This document shows positions 32,262 through 41,004 of a stretch of 54,366 bases of DNA, one piece after another; position 1 is the first letter of the stretch, and every line of letters starts with the position of its first letter. Source of the DNA: Acidovorax sp. (lineage in GTDB: Bacteria > Pseudomonadota > Gammaproteobacteria > Burkholderiales > Burkholderiaceae_C); assembly GCF_021287135.1 (NCBI RefSeq), contig NZ_JAJTBB010000067.1, forward strand, positions 1 through 54,366. Reading direction: 5' to 3'. The position numbers were made by a program, and so were the translations under genes. The notes beneath the pieces were generated by a model that saw only the letters and a program-made list of their open reading frames with translations, was not told the DNA's origin and searched no databases.

Positions 32262-34343
32262 ATGCCCACATCCAGCCCCGCAATAGCCCTGCAAGCCGCC
32301 CCGACACCGGTGCGCGGCGCCTGCCCCCACGACTGCCCGGACACCTGCGCCCTGCTTACCACGGTGGACGAGCACGGGGTAGCGACGCGGGTGCAGGGCA
32401 ACCCCGACCACCGCCACACCGACGGCGCGCTGTGCGCCAAGGTGAGCAAGTACACCGAGCGCACGTACCACCCGGAGCGGGTGCTGACCCCGCTCAAGCG
32501 CACCGGCCCCAAGGGCAGCGGCCAGTTCACCCCCGTGGGCTGGGACGAAGCGCTGGCCGACATTGCGCAGCGCCTGCAGGCGATTGCGGCCCGCGCCCCC
32601 GAGGCCATCCTGCCCTACAGCTACGCCGGCACCATGGGCATGGTGCAGGGCGAGAGCATGGACCGCCGCTTCTTCCACCAGCTGGGCGCCTCGCAGCTGG
32701 ACCGCACCATCTGTGCGTCGGCGGGCGCCGAGGCGCTCACGCAGACGCTGGGCGGCAAGGTGGGCATGAAGGTGGAGTTCTTTGCCGAATCGCAGCTCAT
32801 CCTCATCTGGGGCAGCAACTCCATCGGCAGCAACCTGCACTTCTGGCGCTATGCCCAGCAGGCCAAGCGCAATGGCGCGAAGCTGGTGTGCATCGACCCG
32901 CGCAAGAGCGAGACGGCCGACAAGTGCCATGAGCACATTGCCCTGCGGCCCGGCACCGATGCCGCACTGGCCCTGGCGCTGATGCACGAGCTGATCGTGA
33001 ACGACTGGCTGGACCACGACTACATCGCCCGCCACACGCTGGGCTGGGAGCCCTTGCGCGAACGCGCCCTGCAGTGGCCGCCCGAGCGCGCGGCCGAGGT
33101 GTGCGGCATTCCCGCGGAGCAGATTCGCCAGCTCGCCAAGGACTACGGCACCACGAAGCCCGCCGCCATTCGCCTGAACTACGGCATGCAGCGCGTGCGC
33201 GGCGGCGGCAATGCGGTGCGCGCCGTGGCCTGCCTGCCGGCGCTGACGGGCGCCTGGCGCCACCGTGCGGGCGGGGTGCTGCTGTCCAGCTCAGGCCAGT
33301 TCCCTGCGCAGCGGGGTGTGCTGCAGCGGCCGGACCTGATGCCCGGCGGCAAGACGCCCCGCACCCTCAACATGTCCACCATTGGCAACGACCTGCTGCG
33401 CGAGGCCTCGCCAGCGTTTGGCCCCCAGGTGGAGGCCATCGTGGTCTACAACAGCAACCCCATGGCGGTAGCGCCCGAGTCCGGCAAGGTGGTGCAAGGC
33501 TTTGCGCGGGAGGATTTGTTCACCGTGGTGCTGGAGCACTTTCGCACCGATACGGCCGACTACGCCGACTACCTCCTGCCCGCCACCACGCAGCTGGAGC
33601 ACTGGGACGTGCACCTCTCCTACGGCCACACCGACGTGCTGCTCAACCGCCCGGCGATTGCGCCGCTCGGCGAGGCGCGCAGCAACGCACAGATCTTCCG
33701 CGACCTGGCCGCGCGCATGGGCTTCACCGAGCCCTGCTTTGCCGACAGCGACGAGGCCCTGTGCCGCCAGGCGTTTGGCGACGCGGTCGATTACGCTTTG
33801 CTAGAAAGCCAGGGCTTTGCCACGCTGGCGCTGCCCGATGCGCCCTTTGCCGACGGCAACTTCCCCAGCCCCAGCGGCAAATGCGAGTTCTACAGCGCCC
33901 GCCTGGCCGCGCAGGGGCTGGACGGCCTGCCCGACCACCTGCCCAACCACGAACTGCAGGGCACGGACGCCCGCTACCCGCTGGCCATGATCTCGCCGCC
34001 CGCGCGCAACTTCTTGAACTCCACCTTCGTGAACGTGCAAAGCCTGCGCACCCTCGAAGGCCGCCCGGTGCTGGAGATCCACCCCGACGACGCCGAGGCC
34101 CGCGGCATTGGCAACGACGCCGTGGTGCGCGTGTTCAACGACCGGGGCAGCTACCTGTGCCACGCGGTGGTCTCGCGCCGCGCGCGGCCCGGCGTGGTCA
34201 ACGGCCTGGGAATCTGGTGGCGCAAGTTCGGGCTGAACGGCACCAACGTGAACGAGCTAACCAGCCAGGCCCTCACCGACCTGGGCCGCGCCCCCACGTT
34301 CTACGACTGCCTGGTCGAGGTGCAGGCGCACGCGGGCGCCTAG
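32262..34343 (+). CDS. Molybdopterin-dependent oxidoreductase
   Basis: The 693-residue protein is a DMSO-reductase-superfamily molybdoenzyme. Four cysteines for a [4Fe-4S] cluster are present: Cys21, Cys25, Cys29 and Cys58 (CPHDCPDTC, then GALCAK). Cofactor-binding segments include GTMGMVQGESMDRRF, LIWGSNSIGSNLHFWRYAQQAKRNGAKLVCIDPR and the C-terminal molydopterin-binding domain around ISPPARNFLNSTF. There is no Tat signal, so it is cytoplasmic. The electron partner and substrate are unknown. Its TAG stop (34341-34343) lies inside the outer arm of the palindromic repeat into which the IS110 element inserted. Confidence 0.9.
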   Translation: MPTSSPAIALQAAPTPVRGACPHDCPDTCALLTTVDEHGVATRVQGNPDHRHTDGALCAKVSKYTERTYHPERVLTPLKRTGPKGSGQFTPVGWDEALADIAQRLQAIAARAPEAILPYSYAGTMGMVQGESMDRRFFHQLGASQLDRTICASAGAEALTQTLGGKVGMKVEFFAESQLILIWGSNSIGSNLHFWRYAQQAKRNGAKLVCIDPRKSETADKCHEHIALRPGTDAALALALMHELIVNDWLDHDYIARHTLGWEPLRERALQWPPERAAEVCGIPAEQIRQLAKDYGTTKPAAIRLNYGMQRVRGGGNAVRAVACLPALTGAWRHRAGGVLLSSSGQFPAQRGVLQRPDLMPGGKTPRTLNMSTIGNDLLREASPAFGPQVEAIVVYNSNPMAVAPESGKVVQGFAREDLFTVVLEHFRTDTADYADYLLPATTQLEHWDVHLSYGHTDVLLNRPAIAPLGEARSNAQIFRDLAARMGFTEPCFADSDEALCRQAFGDAVDYALLESQGFATLALPDAPFADGNFPSPSGKCEFYSARLAAQGLDGLPDHLPNHELQGTDARYPLAMISPPARNFLNSTFVNVQSLRTLEGRPVLEIHPDDAEARGIGNDAVVRVFNDRGSYLCHAVVSRRARPGVVNGLGIWWRKFGLNGTNVNELTSQALTDLGRAPTFYDCLVEVQAHAGA

Positions 34344-34404
34344 GGATGCTTACATGGACGTCTCCAGAAGAGCAAGCTTCGGTGGCGTGAAGGTCTGAAG
34401 GGTT

Positions 34405-34575
34405 TGCAGTCTTACATACGGCCTGTCGGTGCAGGGTTTTCGTCCTGCTGGCCCTGATGGCATTCGCGGGTGAGGATCCTGTCTGCATATCGGGCTTTGA
34501 TGCCCTTGATCCCTATCGGATTAACCCCACCCCGGTTTGACCTGTTGACCCATCACACAAGCTTCTTGTGTGCTC
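34405..34575 (-). ncRNA. Predicted seekRNA/bridge RNA of the IS1111-type element
   Basis: Read 5' to 3' on the minus strand, downstream of the recombinase: an 8-bp hairpin (34572-34554), then a loop closed by GGGUGGGG/CCUCACCC (34532-34525 with 34475-34468). That loop carries UAGGGAU (34515-34509), a GGGC/GCCC capping hairpin (34505-34492) and UGCAGA (34487-34482). A second region carries AUGCCAU (34463-34457), a GCAGG/CCUGC hairpin (34448-34431) and AUGUAA (34417-34412). The first pair matches the two sides of the insertion site (34341-34347; T plus 35808-35812). The second pair matches the two IS ends (35801-35807; 35807 plus 34351-34355). Exact RNA ends are guesses. Confidence 0.6.
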
Positions 34576-34624
34576 TCCTTCAAACGGTGTCTGGCGCTTG
34601 GTGTGTTCAGACCATCGTTGGGTC

Positions 34625-35671
34625 CTAGGCTGCAGCGCGGTCAACCGGATTCCATCTCACCGGGTCGAAGGCCTTGCCTTTGACCAGGACCGCCCAAGCT
34701 GTTCGGGCCAGTTTGTTGGCCAGTGCTGCGACCACCACGCTGTAGGGGCGGCGCAGTAACAGCCGCTCGATCCAGCCGCTTCGCTGACTTCTGGCAATGA
34801 CGGCGCGAGCGCCGTGCATCAGCAGGGTCCTCACATAGGGGTCGCCGCGTTTGGAGATCCCCAACTGCCGGGTCTTCCCGCCAGTGCCAGTCTGTCGGGG
34901 CGTCAGACCCAGCCAGGCGGCAAACTGCCTGCCTGAATCGAAGCTGGACAGGTCGGTCGCTGTGGACACCAAGGCTGTCGCGGTCAACGCACCGATGCCG
35001 GGGATGGCTTGCAGTGCCTGCATGTGCTGGTTCTGCTGGACCATCGAAGCCAGGCGTTTGTCCAACTGGTCGATATCGGCCTGCAGGCCGTCAATGCGAC
35101 GCAGTTGATCCTGAACGCTGACAACCACCACCTCGGGAAGCCTCGCCTGTTCCTGGGCTTTGGCCAGTTCGTCGTGAATGTGCTTGAGCAACACACGATG
35201 CCCCTCGGGCAGAACGATACCGAACTCGTAGAGCAAGCCGCGCAACGCGTTGGTTTGCATGATGCGCACCTTCATGAGCTGAGCACGCATGCGGTGCAGG
35301 GTCAGACAGGCTTGCTGCTGCTCGTTCTTGACCGGAACGGCCTTGATGTGAGGTTGCTAGGCCGCCACCCAGATGGCCTGGGCATCACGGGCATCGGTCT
35401 TGTCGCGCAGGACAAAGGGACGGACATGTCTGGCAGGCAGCAGCTTCACTTCATGCCCCAATGCCTGCAGCGTTCTGGCCCAATGGTGTGCACCGCCACA
35501 GGCCTCCAGTGCAACGAGCGACTTCTGACGGTTGGCAAAGAATGTGGTCACCCGGTCACGCCTGAGTTTGTGTCGTGTGACCTCGCCGGTCTCTGCGTGC
35601 GTGACGTGCAGCTGGAACACGTTCTTGGCAATATCCATTCCGATGACTGGCAGCGTTGCGGTAGATTGCAT
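34625..35671 (-). pseudogene. IS110-family recombinase with in-frame amber codon
   Basis: One frame from ATG 35671 to the stop at 34625 encodes an IS110/IS1111 recombinase of about 348 codons, interrupted once by TAG at 35359-35357. The N-terminal DEDD RuvC-like domain is intact up to there: Asp13 (IGMDIAKN), Glu56 (ALEACGG), Asp93 and Asp96 (DKTDARDAQAI). After the stop, QPHIKAVPVKNEQQQA continues the family without a gap. The C-terminal domain with PGIGALTATAL and FAAWLGLTPRQTGTGGKTRQLG follows. TAG is one transition from CAG, as expected in the family. Activity in cis would need readthrough or an intact copy elsewhere. Confidence 0.9.
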
Positions 35672-36011
35672 GGTGGGGCCTCCGGTTCAGTGGTTGCGAC
35701 GAACTTCCACTTTGGCACTTTGATGCCGTTACCGCGAGGCCCCACCTTGCAACGTGGTCTGGGGCCTGCGCCATCAACGGCGGTTTAGGTGGAGACGTCC
35801 ATGCCATCTGCACGAATCCCCGCGCCGTGGGCATCTGCGGACTCGGGCGGTCTGCTGCGTTGCAAATCCTCGCAATAGCTACGGCTATTGCTGCGTTTTA
35901 CGCCTTGCAGCCCATCCCGATCCGCAGTGCACACTTTCCGCTCGATTCGTGCAGAGCATCCCTAGCGCGCCGGATTGCCCCGGGGCCCTGGGGCGCGGCG
36001 CTCATCGGCGT

Positions 36012-37043
36012 TCATGCCACGGCCGCGCGGGGCGCTGGCCCCGCCAGCAGGCCCAGATCGGCCAACGCCTGGCGCACCGCCTGATCGAACGGGGTGCGCG
36101 GCTCCTCGCCCAGCAAGGCGCACAGGCGGGTGTTGTCCAGCCGGTGCGGGGTGCGCCACAGGTAGCGCATCGCCGCGAGAGCCCCCAGGGTGGGCACGAC
36201 CCACCCCGCCAGGCGCAGCAGCGGCCAGGGCATGCGGCCCACGCGCAGCGCCCCCGACGCCGGCAGCCAGCCCTGCTCGGCAGCGATGGCGGCGAAGCTG
36301 TGCAGCCACTGCTGCGCCGAGACGGTGTGGCCGGCAAAGTGCAGGCATTCAAAGGGCGCCAGACGGTCCCGCTCCTGCGTCACCCGCACGAAGGCACGCG
36401 CCAGGTCCGGCAGGTAGGCCCAGGGCGTGGCGACATCCAGCGGCCCGGGCCAGGTGACGCGGCCGCGCGGCAGGTCCTTGGCGATGGCCAGGTCGAGCCA
36501 GCTGCCGGTGCCGCTGCCAAAAAAATCGCCCGCGCGCAGCACCACCGCGCGCATGCGCCCGTCGCGGGTTGCCTCGGCCAGGCGCTGCTCCAGCGTGACG
36601 CGCATGCGGCCCATGAACCCGGTGGCGGCCTGGGGGGTGTCCTCCCGCAGCACGGGCGGCATGGCCTCGCCGAAGTTATAGACATTGCCCGGCAGCATCA
36701 GCGTGGCGTGCAGCTCCCGGGCCACGGCGATCGCCGCGTCCATGAGGCCGGGCGCCTGCGCGCGCCAGGCCTTGTGCGTGTAGGCCGGGTTGAGCGCGTG
36801 CACCACCACGGTGGCGCCCCGCGCCTGCGCGGCCAGGGCCGCGGTGTCGTGCACCGCGGCCGGCAGCCACCACACGCCGGCAATGGCCGGCAGGGCCTGG
36901 CTGCGCGCGCCCGGCCGCACCTGGGCCAGCACCTGCCACCCGGCCTGCGCAAAGGCGCGCGCGGCGGCCAGCCCGAGGCGGCCGCGCGCGCCGAGGATCA
37001 GCACGGTCTGGGCGTTGTCGTGCGGGAGCGGGGTGGAAGGCAT
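36012..37043 (-). CDS. NAD-dependent epimerase/dehydratase family protein
   Basis: The 343-residue Rossmann-fold protein has the nucleotide-binding motif LILGARGRLG (Gly18, Gly21, Gly24). It has an atypical extended-SDR pattern: VVVHALNPAYTHK, LMLPGNVYNFG in place of the usual YxxxK, and VVLRAGDFFGSG. It may reduce or sense dinucleotide rather than act as a classical epimerase. The frame is open upstream, but ATG 37043 with GGAGA before it fits. It is divergent from a LysR regulator 130 bp away, which probably controls it. Substrate unknown. Confidence 0.83.
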   Translation of the reverse strand: MPSTPLPHDNAQTVLILGARGRLGLAAARAFAQAGWQVLAQVRPGARSQALPAIAGVWWLPAAVHDTAALAAQARGATVVVHALNPAYTHKAWRAQAPGLMDAAIAVARELHATLMLPGNVYNFGEAMPPVLREDTPQAATGFMGRMRVTLEQRLAEATRDGRMRAVVLRAGDFFGSGTGSWLDLAIAKDLPRGRVTWPGPLDVATPWAYLPDLARAFVRVTQERDRLAPFECLHFAGHTVSAQQWLHSFAAIAAEQGWLPASGALRVGRMPWPLLRLAGWVVPTLGALAAMRYLWRTPHRLDNTRLCALLGEEPRTPFDQAVRQALADLGLLAGPAPRAAVA

Positions 37044-37173
37044 GGTGGTTTCTCCAGAAATGAGGGACTGCACGCGGCAGCACAGGCGCCATTGTGGAAA
37101 CCTCCCGGCGGCCACACAATTGCCTAACTTCCCATACCAGGTATTCATATTCATATAACGCAGCTCCGTGCGC

Positions 37174-38061
37174 ATGACCTCTTCCCCTTTCAACTGGAGC
37201 CTGGTGCAATCGTTTTTGGCCGCGCTGGACCAAGGCAGCCTGCTGGGGGCGGCGCGCGTGCTGCGCACCAGCCAGCCCACCGTGGGCCGCCATATCGCGG
37301 AGCTGGAAACCCAGCTGGGCGTGGTGCTGTTCGAACGCACCGGGCGGGGCCTGCAGCCCACGCCCACAGCCCTGCAGCTGGCCGAGTCCGCCCGGACCAT
37401 GGAGGCCGGGGCGCACCAGCTGGCGCGCAGCGTGTCGGGCGCCGAGGCGGGCGTGGCGGGCACGGTGCGCATCACGGCCAGCCAGCCGGTGGCCTGCGTG
37501 CTGCTGCCACCCGTGCTCGCGCGCATGCGGCAGGCGCTGCCCGACGTGCAGGTGGAGCTGGTGGCCAGCAACGAGGTCACCAACCTGCTGCGCCGCGAGG
37601 CCGACATTGCCCTGCGCATGGTGCGGCCCGACCAGGCCAGCCTGGTGGCCCGGCGCATCGGCACCGTGACGCTGGGCGCCTACGCCCACCGCGACTACCT
37701 GCGCCGCAAGGGCACGCCCCGGCAGCCGTCGGACCTGCTGCAGCACGAGCTGGTGGGCGCGGACCGCAATGAGGACATCCTGCGCGGCTTCACGGCCCTG
37801 GGCACGGCCGTCGAGCGCCAGCACTTTGCGTTCCGCACCGACGACCTCATGGCCTACTGGGAAGGCGTGCGCGCCGGGCTGGGCATTGGTTTCGTGGCCG
37901 ACTACGTGGCCCGCACCGACCCCGGCGTGGTGCCCGTGCTGCCCCAGCTGCCCCTGCCGGAGCTGCCCATCTGGCTGACCGTGCACCGCGAAATCCGCAC
38001 CAGCCGCAGGATCCGGGCGGTGTACGATTTTCTGGCGCAGGAGGTGCCGCAGGGGCTGTGA
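37174..38061 (+). CDS. LysR-family transcriptional regulator
   Basis: The 295-residue regulator has an N-terminal LysR helix-turn-helix (about residues 6-65: NWSLVQSFLAALDQGSLLGAARVLRTSQPTVGRHIAELE, then GVVLFERTGRGL). The co-inducer domain spans about 88-290, with GTVRITASQPV, ADIALRMVRPDQASLVARRIG and GLGIGFVADYVA. ATG 37174 was preferred to GTG 37168. It is divergent from the epimerase-type gene, the usual LysR arrangement. The AT-rich stretch TATTCATATTCATATAA in the shared promoter region is a likely binding or -10 region. Confidence 0.9.
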   Translation: MTSSPFNWSLVQSFLAALDQGSLLGAARVLRTSQPTVGRHIAELETQLGVVLFERTGRGLQPTPTALQLAESARTMEAGAHQLARSVSGAEAGVAGTVRITASQPVACVLLPPVLARMRQALPDVQVELVASNEVTNLLRREADIALRMVRPDQASLVARRIGTVTLGAYAHRDYLRRKGTPRQPSDLLQHELVGADRNEDILRGFTALGTAVERQHFAFRTDDLMAYWEGVRAGLGIGFVADYVARTDPGVVPVLPQLPLPELPIWLTVHREIRTSRRIRAVYDFLAQEVPQGL

Positions 38062-38180
38062 AACCCCGCCCTCGTGCCATCGCCCCACCCACGCCGGCGT
38101 GCGGCCCGGCGGCTGCTAGCATGCCGGTTGCATCTTTCCACCCTTTTCCACGCTGTGTCCGCCGCGCCCAAGGAAGCCCC

Positions 38181-39854
38181 GTGACCCTTCTGTCATCCCC
38201 CCTGCCGCGCCTGCTCCCGGGCGCCCCGCTGCGGCCCCTGGTCCTTGCCGGCCTGGCCGTACTGTGCAATGCCGCCGTGCCGGTGCTGGCCCAGGACAGC
38301 TCGCGCATTGCCCGCGTCACCGTGTACCCCGGCAGCGCCACCGTGGAGCGGGTGGCCCGGGTGCCGGCGGGGGCGCGCAGCCTTACCCTGGCCTGCCTGC
38401 CGGCCTCGCTGGACGCGCAAAGCCTGCAGATCAACGCGGACCCGGCCGTGCGGGTGGGCGAATTCAACGTGCTGACGGAAGACCGCGACGTGGTGAGCGC
38501 CTGCGCCAGCCCGCTGGACGGCCGCATCCGCGAGCTGGAGGACCAGATTGCCGGCGTGAAGGCCGAGGTCTCCGCCCTGCAGCTGGTGGACAGCTACCTG
38601 CGCAGCGTGGCCGGCAGCCATGTGCCGGACGACGCCGCCCCGGCCCGCAACGCGCCGGCGCCGGGGGCCGCGCAGATCACCGCCACGGCCGAGGTGCTGC
38701 GCAAGTCGGGGCAGGACGCCTTCGCCCGCACCCACCAGCTGCAGCGCAAGCAGCAGGCGCTGGAGCTGGCCCTGAAGCCCCTGGTGGCCGAGCGCGACCG
38801 CGTGGCTAGCCAGCGGGCGCGGGTGGTGTCGGTCACCATCAACCTCGCCACCGAGCGCGAGGCCGAGCTGCGCCTGTCCTACCAGGTGCGCGGCCCCGGG
38901 TGGCAGCCCACCTACCGCGCCACGCTGGACGCCGCCAAGTCCACGGTGCTGATCGAGCGCCAGGCGCTGGTGGCCCAGAACAGCGGCGAAGACTGGAGCC
39001 AGGTGCAGCTGACCCTGTCCACCGGCCAGCCGGGCCGCGCCACGCAGGGCCGGCTGCCCCGCCCCTGGACGCTGGACGTGGAAGCCCCCGTGCCGCAGGC
39101 CATGCCGGCCGCGCCCGCCATGGCACTGGAGGCGGTGCCGGCGCCCGCCCCGCTGGCGCGGGCGCGCAATGCGGCCGACGAGCCCCTGCCCACCTTTGAC
39201 GTGAGCACCTTCGACAAGGGTTTTGCCACGGAGTTTGCCGTGCCGCAGCGCATCACGGTGCCCTCCAGCGGCCAGCGCGTGACGCTGGCCCTGGGCAGCC
39301 TCACGGCCCCCGCCACGCTGCTCACGCGCGCAGCACCCGCGGTGGAAGAGGCGGCGTATCTGGTGGCCTACCTGGCGCAGCCGCCCGGGGTGTGGCCTGC
39401 CGGGCCGGCGGGTCTGTACCGCGACGGGGCCTTTGTCGGCAACGGGCGCGTGGACTTTGGCACGCCCAGCGCCGGGGCGCCGCAGGGCAGCACCAGCCTG
39501 TCGTTCGGGCGGGACGAGCTGGTGACCGTGCGCGCCGAGGCGCCGCAGGATCTCACCGGCAGCGCCGGATTCACCGGCGCGCGCACCGAGCGCAAGACGC
39601 GCCGGACCTACAGCGTGGAAAACCACCACAAGAGCGCCATCACGCTGCAGGTGCTGCACGCCGCCCCGGTGTCGCGCCATGAGAAGATTGAGGTCGAATC
39701 CCGCTACCAGCCCGAGCCGACCGACACGGCCTGGAACCGCACGCCCGGCATGGTGGCCTGGCAGCAGCCCCTGGCGGCGGGCGCCACGGCGCAGTTCACG
39801 GCCGAGCACACCCTGCGCTACCCCAAGGACATCGCGCTGCGGGAACGCCAGTGA
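38181..39854 (+). CDS. DUF4139 (MuiA-type) exported protein
   Basis: The 557-residue product begins with a Sec signal peptide (hydrophobic PLVLAGLAVLCNAAVPVLAQ). It has the DUF4140 N-terminal domain (RIARVTVYPGSATVERVARVPAGARSLTLACLP) and a coiled-coil stretch (about 120-235, Gln/Leu/Ala-rich). A DUF4139 domain follows, beginning at LRLSYQVRGPGWQPTYRA and including YSVENHHKSAITLQVLHAAPVSRHEKIEV. Family members are called mucoidy inhibitor A, but their role is unsettled. I chose GTG 38181 because it is preceded by AAGGAAG and starts the signal peptide; upstream in-frame ATGs add Pro/Ala-rich sequence. Confidence 0.85.
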   Translation: MTLLSSPLPRLLPGAPLRPLVLAGLAVLCNAAVPVLAQDSSRIARVTVYPGSATVERVARVPAGARSLTLACLPASLDAQSLQINADPAVRVGEFNVLTEDRDVVSACASPLDGRIRELEDQIAGVKAEVSALQLVDSYLRSVAGSHVPDDAAPARNAPAPGAAQITATAEVLRKSGQDAFARTHQLQRKQQALELALKPLVAERDRVASQRARVVSVTINLATEREAELRLSYQVRGPGWQPTYRATLDAAKSTVLIERQALVAQNSGEDWSQVQLTLSTGQPGRATQGRLPRPWTLDVEAPVPQAMPAAPAMALEAVPAPAPLARARNAADEPLPTFDVSTFDKGFATEFAVPQRITVPSSGQRVTLALGSLTAPATLLTRAAPAVEEAAYLVAYLAQPPGVWPAGPAGLYRDGAFVGNGRVDFGTPSAGAPQGSTSLSFGRDELVTVRAEAPQDLTGSAGFTGARTERKTRRTYSVENHHKSAITLQVLHAAPVSRHEKIEVESRYQPEPTDTAWNRTPGMVAWQQPLAAGATAQFTAEHTLRYPKDIALRERQ

Positions 39855-39909
39855 CGGCGCCGCGCCACACCGCCCTCTTTCCTCTCTTTCCACCACCACG
39901 TTCACTGCC

Positions 39910-40380
39910 ATGAGCTACCAACACATCCTTGTCGCCGTCGACGGCAGCCCCACCGCCGACCAGGCCGTTGCGCAGGCCGCCGACCTCGCGCAGGCCACGG
40001 GCGGGCGCATCCGGCTGCTGAACGTGATGGACCCGATCGCCCACATCAGCGGCTTTGAACAGCCGCAGGTCTACCAGCAGGAGGTGCTGCCCCGGCTGCG
40101 CCGCGCCGGCGAAGCCCTGCTGGACGCCGCCCGCACCCAGGTGGCGCGCCGCGGCGTGCCGGTGGACACCGTGCTGCTCGAAAACCTGGATGCGCGGGTG
40201 GCCGAGCTGGTGGTGGACCACGCCCGCAGCTGGGGCGCGGACCTGATCGTGCTGGGCACGCACGGCCGCCGCGGCCTGGCGCGCGTGCTGATGGGCAGTG
40301 ACGCCGAGCAGATCGCGCGCACCGCGCCGGTGCCGGTGCTGCTGGTGCGCCAGCAGGCCCCGCAGGGCGGGCAGGCCTGA
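39910..40380 (+). CDS. Universal stress protein (UspA family)
   Basis: The 156-residue cytoplasmic protein is a single Usp domain: ILVAVDGSPTADQAVAQAADLAQ at the N-terminus and the ATP-binding signature GTHGRRGLARVLMGSDAE followed by PVPVLLVR. The conserved glycine spacing suggests the ATP-binding class. The start overlaps nothing; ATG 39910 is the family start. It lies 55 bp after the DUF4139 gene and 114 bp before pgpA, with no evident functional link. Confidence 0.92.
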   Translation: MSYQHILVAVDGSPTADQAVAQAADLAQATGGRIRLLNVMDPIAHISGFEQPQVYQQEVLPRLRRAGEALLDAARTQVARRGVPVDTVLLENLDARVAELVVDHARSWGADLIVLGTHGRRGLARVLMGSDAEQIARTAPVPVLLVRQQAPQGGQA

Positions 40381-40494
40381 CGCCCCTGGCCCACGCACGC
40401 CCCCGCTCCCGCAGCGCTGCCCGTCTGCACGGCCCTTTCGGTTGCTTTTTCTTCCGCGCACGCTACCGCCCCGATTCCCTCTGCTTCCGCTGCC

Positions 40495-41004
40495 ATGTCC
40501 GCCTCTCCCGCCCTGCGCCCCAGCGTGCGCTTCCTGCTCGCCCACCCGGCCCATTTCATCGCGCTGGGGTTCGGCGCCGGCCTGGCGCCCAAGGCGCCGG
40601 GCACGGTGGGCACGCTGTGGGCCTGGCTCAGCTACCTGGTGCTGCACCAGTGGCTGTCCCCCCTGCAGATGGGCGCGGTGATCGCCGCCAGCACCCTGGT
40701 GGGGTGGTGGGCCTGCACCACCACCGCGCGCCACCTGGGCGTGGCCGACCCCGGTGCCGTGGTGTGGGACGAGGTGGTGGCCTTCTGGGCGGTGCTGTGG
40801 CTGGCCATGCCCATGGGCTTCTGGGGCCAGGGGGTGGCCTTCGCGCTGTTTCGCTTCTTTGACGCGGCCAAGCCCGGCCCGGTGGGCTGGGCCGACGGCC
40901 TCTTCAAGGGCTTTGGTTGGCGCGGCGGCTGGGGTATCTTGTGGGACGACTTTGTGGCAGCCTTCTGCACCTTGCTGGTCATCGCGCTGTGGAGGTTTTT
41001 TTGA
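40495..41004 (+). CDS. pgpA: Phosphatidylglycerophosphatase A
   Basis: The 169-residue inner-membrane enzyme dephosphorylates phosphatidylglycerol phosphate (EC 3.1.3.27). Family motifs are GFGAGLAPKAPGTVGTLWA at the N-terminus, VVWDEVVAFW with the conserved acidic residues, and FRFFDAAKPGPVGWADG. Several hydrophobic segments are present. The stop overlaps the start of the CinA-type gene (TGATG), a common pairing in betaproteobacteria. Confidence 0.94.
   Translation: MSASPALRPSVRFLLAHPAHFIALGFGAGLAPKAPGTVGTLWAWLSYLVLHQWLSPLQMGAVIAASTLVGWWACTTTARHLGVADPGAVVWDEVVAFWAVLWLAMPMGFWGQGVAFALFRFFDAAKPGPVGWADGLFKGFGWRGGWGILWDDFVAAFCTLLVIALWRFF

Larger units (their letters stand above)
34351..35807 (-). 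mobile_element. IS110-family (IS1111-type) insertion sequence
   Basis: The element is 1457 bp, set by rejoining the palindromic repeat it interrupts; the junction is ambiguous by one T. Near its ends are 14-bp perfect inverted repeats, CATGGACGTCTCCA (34353-34366) and TGGAGACGTCCATG (35790-35803), subterminal as in the IS1111 subgroup. There is no target duplication. The recombinase is on the minus strand, leaving 136 bp before it and 274 bp after it. The long 3' end holds the predicted guide RNA. Confidence 0.88.
34340..35965. repeat. Palindromic repeat element split by the IS110 insertion
   Basis: Left arm CTAGGGATGCT (34340-34350) joins, across the IS, CTGCACGAATC (35808-35818). The resulting 22-mer is the exact reverse complement of the right arm at 35944-35965. 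Inside, GCATCTGCGGACTCGGG (35831-35847) pairs imperfectly with CCCGATCCGCAGTGC (35917-35931), and GCAATAGC/GCTATTGC (35872-35879, 35884-35891) closes the centre on a TACG loop. Without the IS the element is 169 bp and sits between the convergent oxidoreductase and epimerase genes, so it may also act as a terminator. Confidence 0.8.

Noticed and set aside
15370-35671. Two in-frame amber codons at Gln positions, suggesting TAG reassignment or suppression
   Set aside because: TAG is used as the true stop of the molybdopterin oxidoreductase (34341-34343), the patatin phospholipase, the GFA gene and the recombinase itself, so amber is a normal stop here.
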